Source: Acidobacteriota bacterium
GTDB taxonomy: Bacteria; Acidobacteriota; Blastocatellia; Pyrinomonadales; Pyrinomonadaceae
Reading direction: 5' to 3'
Length of the DNA stretch: 7,188 nucleotides
NCBI GenBank assembly: GCA_013140875.1
Contig: JABFSB010000112.1
Coordinates: forward strand, 1 to 7,188
The notes below the pieces were generated by a model that saw only the letters and a list, made by a program, of their open reading frames with translations, did no database searches and had not been told where the DNA came from. Positions 5,616 through 7,188 of this stretch are shown here, in pieces. Position 1 is the first letter of the stretch; each line of letters opens with the position of its first letter. The translations under genes and the position numbers were made by a program.

Positions 5616-5870
5616 ATGAAAATCACGGGCGATATGGAAATCAACGCGGTGTTGGCAATAGACGAAGAAAAAATGCTGAAGACCCTTTCCTGGCTTGTCC
5701 CGGAACTCGGCTGGCTTCAAACTCCTCATCCGCTCCGCTCGACGATTGGTTCCGTCTCAGTCGAGCAGGCCGCCCGCATCGCGCGAATTCCACTGTCGGA
5801 AATGCTTTATGCCTTAAATCTGGCGGCGGGCGAAACGGAACAAACGCTGTCAGCGGAGCTGAGTTCGTAA
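5616..5870 (+). CDS. small DUF1858-like domain protein
   Basis: The 84-residue soluble protein begins MKITGDMEINAVLAIDEEKM, with a short helical N-terminus. It then shows the pattern LxWLVPELGWLQTPHPLRSTI followed by VEQAARIARIPLSEMLYALN (key residues Leu, Pro and the AAR-A-IPL helix, about 49-69). This resembles the DUF1858 family as found attached to redox or hybrid-cluster-associated proteins. It has no cysteine at all, so it lacks the redox pair of the cysteine-bearing members and is more likely a binding or sensing module. ATG 5616 is chosen because AAGGA lies 10 bases before it and the upstream in-frame extension lacks the domain pattern. It stands alone behind a sigma-54-type promoter. 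The family assignment is from memory of the pattern and is moderate. Confidence 0.72.
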   Translation: MKITGDMEINAVLAIDEEKMLKTLSWLVPELGWLQTPHPLRSTIGSVSVEQAARIARIPLSEMLYALNLAAGETEQTLSAELSS

Positions 5871-5931
5871 AAAAGCCGTACCCGCGCTACGAACCCTTCC
5901 GCGGCCGCATTTTCGTTAAATCCTTACAGTT

Positions 5932-6258
5932 TCATTTCTCAAAACGCAGAAGCGTCGTGTTGCCTTCGCTGTCGACTATATCCAGCCCTTCGTTATCATC
6001 CGTACTGAAATTTGCTTTCAGCTCTTTCACGCCCGCGACGGTGTGCTCATAGTTCTCCAATACGATTTCAATGTTCGGCGTTTCGCTGCGGGTATCGACA
6101 TCGATACCTTCGAATCGCAAACCCGCCTCGAGCCAATAATCGTTGAAACCGTCCGACTGGTGCTCGAATAACCCTAGCCGCGTTGGCCGTCCCCGATTTT
6201 GCTTGGTGTAGAACTTAAGGAAGCTCGCCCAATTATGTTGTCTTGCTGCCGTATTCAT
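5932..6258 (-). CDS. small DUF5335-like protein
   Basis: The 108-residue protein has an N-terminal helical part (NWASFLKFYTKQNRGR) and then alternating strands: LEAGLRFEGIDVDTRSETPNIEIVLE split over 43-68, a central HTVAGVKEL, and the end GLDIVDSEGNTTLLRFEK split over 91-108. The order of a predicted helix, a 'plain-strand then acidic turn' region, a histidine-led strand (His72) and a final DxEG strand pair resembles the DUF5335 family of short uncharacterised proteins. No catalytic motif or membrane segment is visible. A Shine-Dalgarno GAGG is seven bases before ATG 6258. It begins 16 bases after the CBS protein stop, so the two are one operon and may act in one pathway. Confidence 0.6.
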   Translation of the reverse strand: MNTAARQHNWASFLKFYTKQNRGRPTRLGLFEHQSDGFNDYWLEAGLRFEGIDVDTRSETPNIEIVLENYEHTVAGVKELKANFSTDDNEGLDIVDSEGNTTLLRFEK

Positions 6259-6274
6259 ACTGTTACCTCGTTAT

Positions 6275-7188
6275 TCAAATAAGATCCTTTAATCGTTCCT
6301 CAAACAATCGCGCAGAGACGGTCAGAAAATCGTACGCGGTTATCAGTCCCACCAGTTTCCCGGCGCTGATCACAGGCAAACATCCAATATTCCTTTCACG
6401 CATCGTTTGAAGAGCTTCAAGCGTCGGCGTTTCCGGCGTTATCGTAATCAGATTTTGTTTCATCACATCGCGGACAATGATCTCCGACCTGCTGTTCGTC
6501 GTGCCCACAGCAAAAAGCTCCAGTAAATCGCGGTGTGAGATAACGCCGACCAACCCACCATCTTTATCCTCTACCGGAACATGCCGGACGTGCCTCCAAT
6601 GCATAAAATTTGCCGCGAGATCGATCACGTCCTCCGGTCGCACGGTAAATAGATCTGTTGCCATGAACTGCTCGACAGTTTTGTAATTATCGATCCAATC
6701 CGACTTTCCGGGAATTTCAGCTAACGGCCAAAGGTGAACCGGTTCGCCTTTTTCCTGATTGGCTTTCATCGCGGCCGTAAGGGTTCGCATCCGCACGTTT
6801 TGTTTGGCACGCTTGTCCATACCGGCAAGCGAATCGAGCATCCATTTCGATCCGGTGGTTTCCCGTGTAACACGGTCCCTCAGGATTCCAAGGTAGCGCT
6901 CGGTATCGTTTGGCTCGATCCCGGCCATCTTCAAACCTACTTCGGCCCGCGGCAACAGTTCGTCAAGGATCAAATGCTTTGCCGGCCGACTTTCTCCGTC
7001 AAGCCAAACAATCTGCGATTTCAGACCGAACCGCGCCGTGCTGAAGAAATTCTGCTTCGCATCGTCGAAAGACATCCTTTCGGTAACGTCGCCGTATTCC
7101 GCTGGCAAGGCCATCATCAAACCCAGGAAAAAGGCGGCGTTGGCCATCTGGTCCGCAACGGTCGGGCCGGCCGGCAAAAATCTTGCTT
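6275..7188 (-). CDS. C-terminal part of a glutamate-cysteine-ligase-like (GCS2) protein with two CBS domains (5' end outside window)
   Basis: The frame is open to the window edge, so only about 304 C-terminal residues are seen. The part up to about residue 120 (counting from Leu at 7177, LPAGPTVADQMANAAFFLGL, then FFSTARFGLKSQIVW, LLPRAEVGLKMAGIE, RVTRETTGSKW) matches the end of GCS2-type carboxylate-amine/gamma-glutamylcysteine ligases. A linker follows. Then come two CBS domains at about 168-225 (MATDLFTVRPED to VGVISHRDLLELF) and 233-290 (VRDVMKQNLITITPET to VGLITAYDFL). CBS pairs usually bind adenine nucleotides and could tune the ligase to energy state. Whether it makes gamma-glutamylcysteine or another amide cannot be told without the N-terminal half. 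It is followed 16 bases later by the DUF5335-like gene. A 300-residue protein starting at TTG 7177 is unlikely because the GCS2 pattern continues upstream (ARF before it). Confidence 0.85.
   Translation of the reverse strand, partial: ARFLPAGPTVADQMANAAFFLGLMMALPAEYGDVTERMSFDDAKQNFFSTARFGLKSQIVWLDGESRPAKHLILDELLPRAEVGLKMAGIEPNDTERYLGILRDRVTRETTGSKWMLDSLAGMDKRAKQNVRMRTLTAAMKANQEKGEPVHLWPLAEIPGKSDWIDNYKTVEQFMATDLFTVRPEDVIDLAANFMHWRHVRHVPVEDKDGGLVGVISHRDLLELFAVGTTNSRSEIIVRDVMKQNLITITPETPTLEALQTMRERNIGCLPVISAGKLVGLITAYDFLTVSARLFEERLKDLI

Noticed and set aside
5399..5644. 81-codon minus-strand frame across the divergent intergenic region
   Set aside because: It overlaps the start of the DUF1858-like gene and the best promoter element, and the protein resembles nothing known.
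5863..5894. Inverted repeat GTTCGTA/TACGAAC at the end of the DUF1858-like gene as a terminator
   Set aside because: The stem is 7 bp with an 18-base loop and has no T-run in either direction, so a terminator call is not supported.

Overview
The window comes from a bacterium of roughly balanced base composition, with a tRNA gene that encodes its own CCA end, Shine-Dalgarno-led genes and several sequences resembling sigma-54 (-24/-12) promoters. The mix of genes (a stand-alone E2 acyltransferase, a VIT/CCC1 transporter, tandem universal stress proteins, an SQR-like flavoprotein, a GCS2-CBS fusion) would fit a soil or sediment Gram-negative-type bacterium. Acidobacteriota (Blastocatellia-like) is my guess, but it is only an impression from protein style and cannot be proven here.

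Layout. Positions 1-434 hold no convincing protein gene. They contain a probable leftward promoter, an 8-bp inverted repeat and a good promoter for tRNA-Thr(UGU) at 435-510, which is closed by a strong intrinsic terminator (527-559). A 350-base non-coding stretch follows and ends in a sigma-54-like element at 874-888. A rightward unit then starts with a frameshifted, truncated universal-stress-protein remnant (916-1111). It continues through a 2-oxo acid dehydrogenase E2 catalytic-domain protein (1108-1935), a four-helix membrane protein (1932-2333) and a VIT/CCC1-type metal transporter (2320-3093). All joints overlap, so the unit looks translationally coupled. Converging on it is a leftward operon of two UspA-type genes (5265-4801 and 4776-4327) and an FAD-dependent SQR/NDH-2-like oxidoreductase (4307-3180).

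The 350 bases at 5266-5615 separate this operon from a divergent small gene for a DUF1858-like protein (5616-5870). Both sides carry a sigma-54-like element, and the usp side has a leader hairpin touching its ribosome-binding site. At the right edge a leftward pair encodes the C-terminal part of a glutamate-cysteine-ligase-like protein with two CBS domains (runs off the window) and a small DUF5335-like protein.

Taken together the genes look like a stress or redox island: ATP-binding Usp and CBS proteins as energy sensors, a quinone-linked flavoprotein, a metal transporter, a thiol-ligase-like enzyme and an orphan acyltransferase. The most interesting signal is that three transcription units are each preceded by a -24/-12-like element. 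In two of them the element sits almost the same distance (26-27 bases) before the start codon. This suggests a sigma-54-controlled regulon, which is inference from motif matching by eye.
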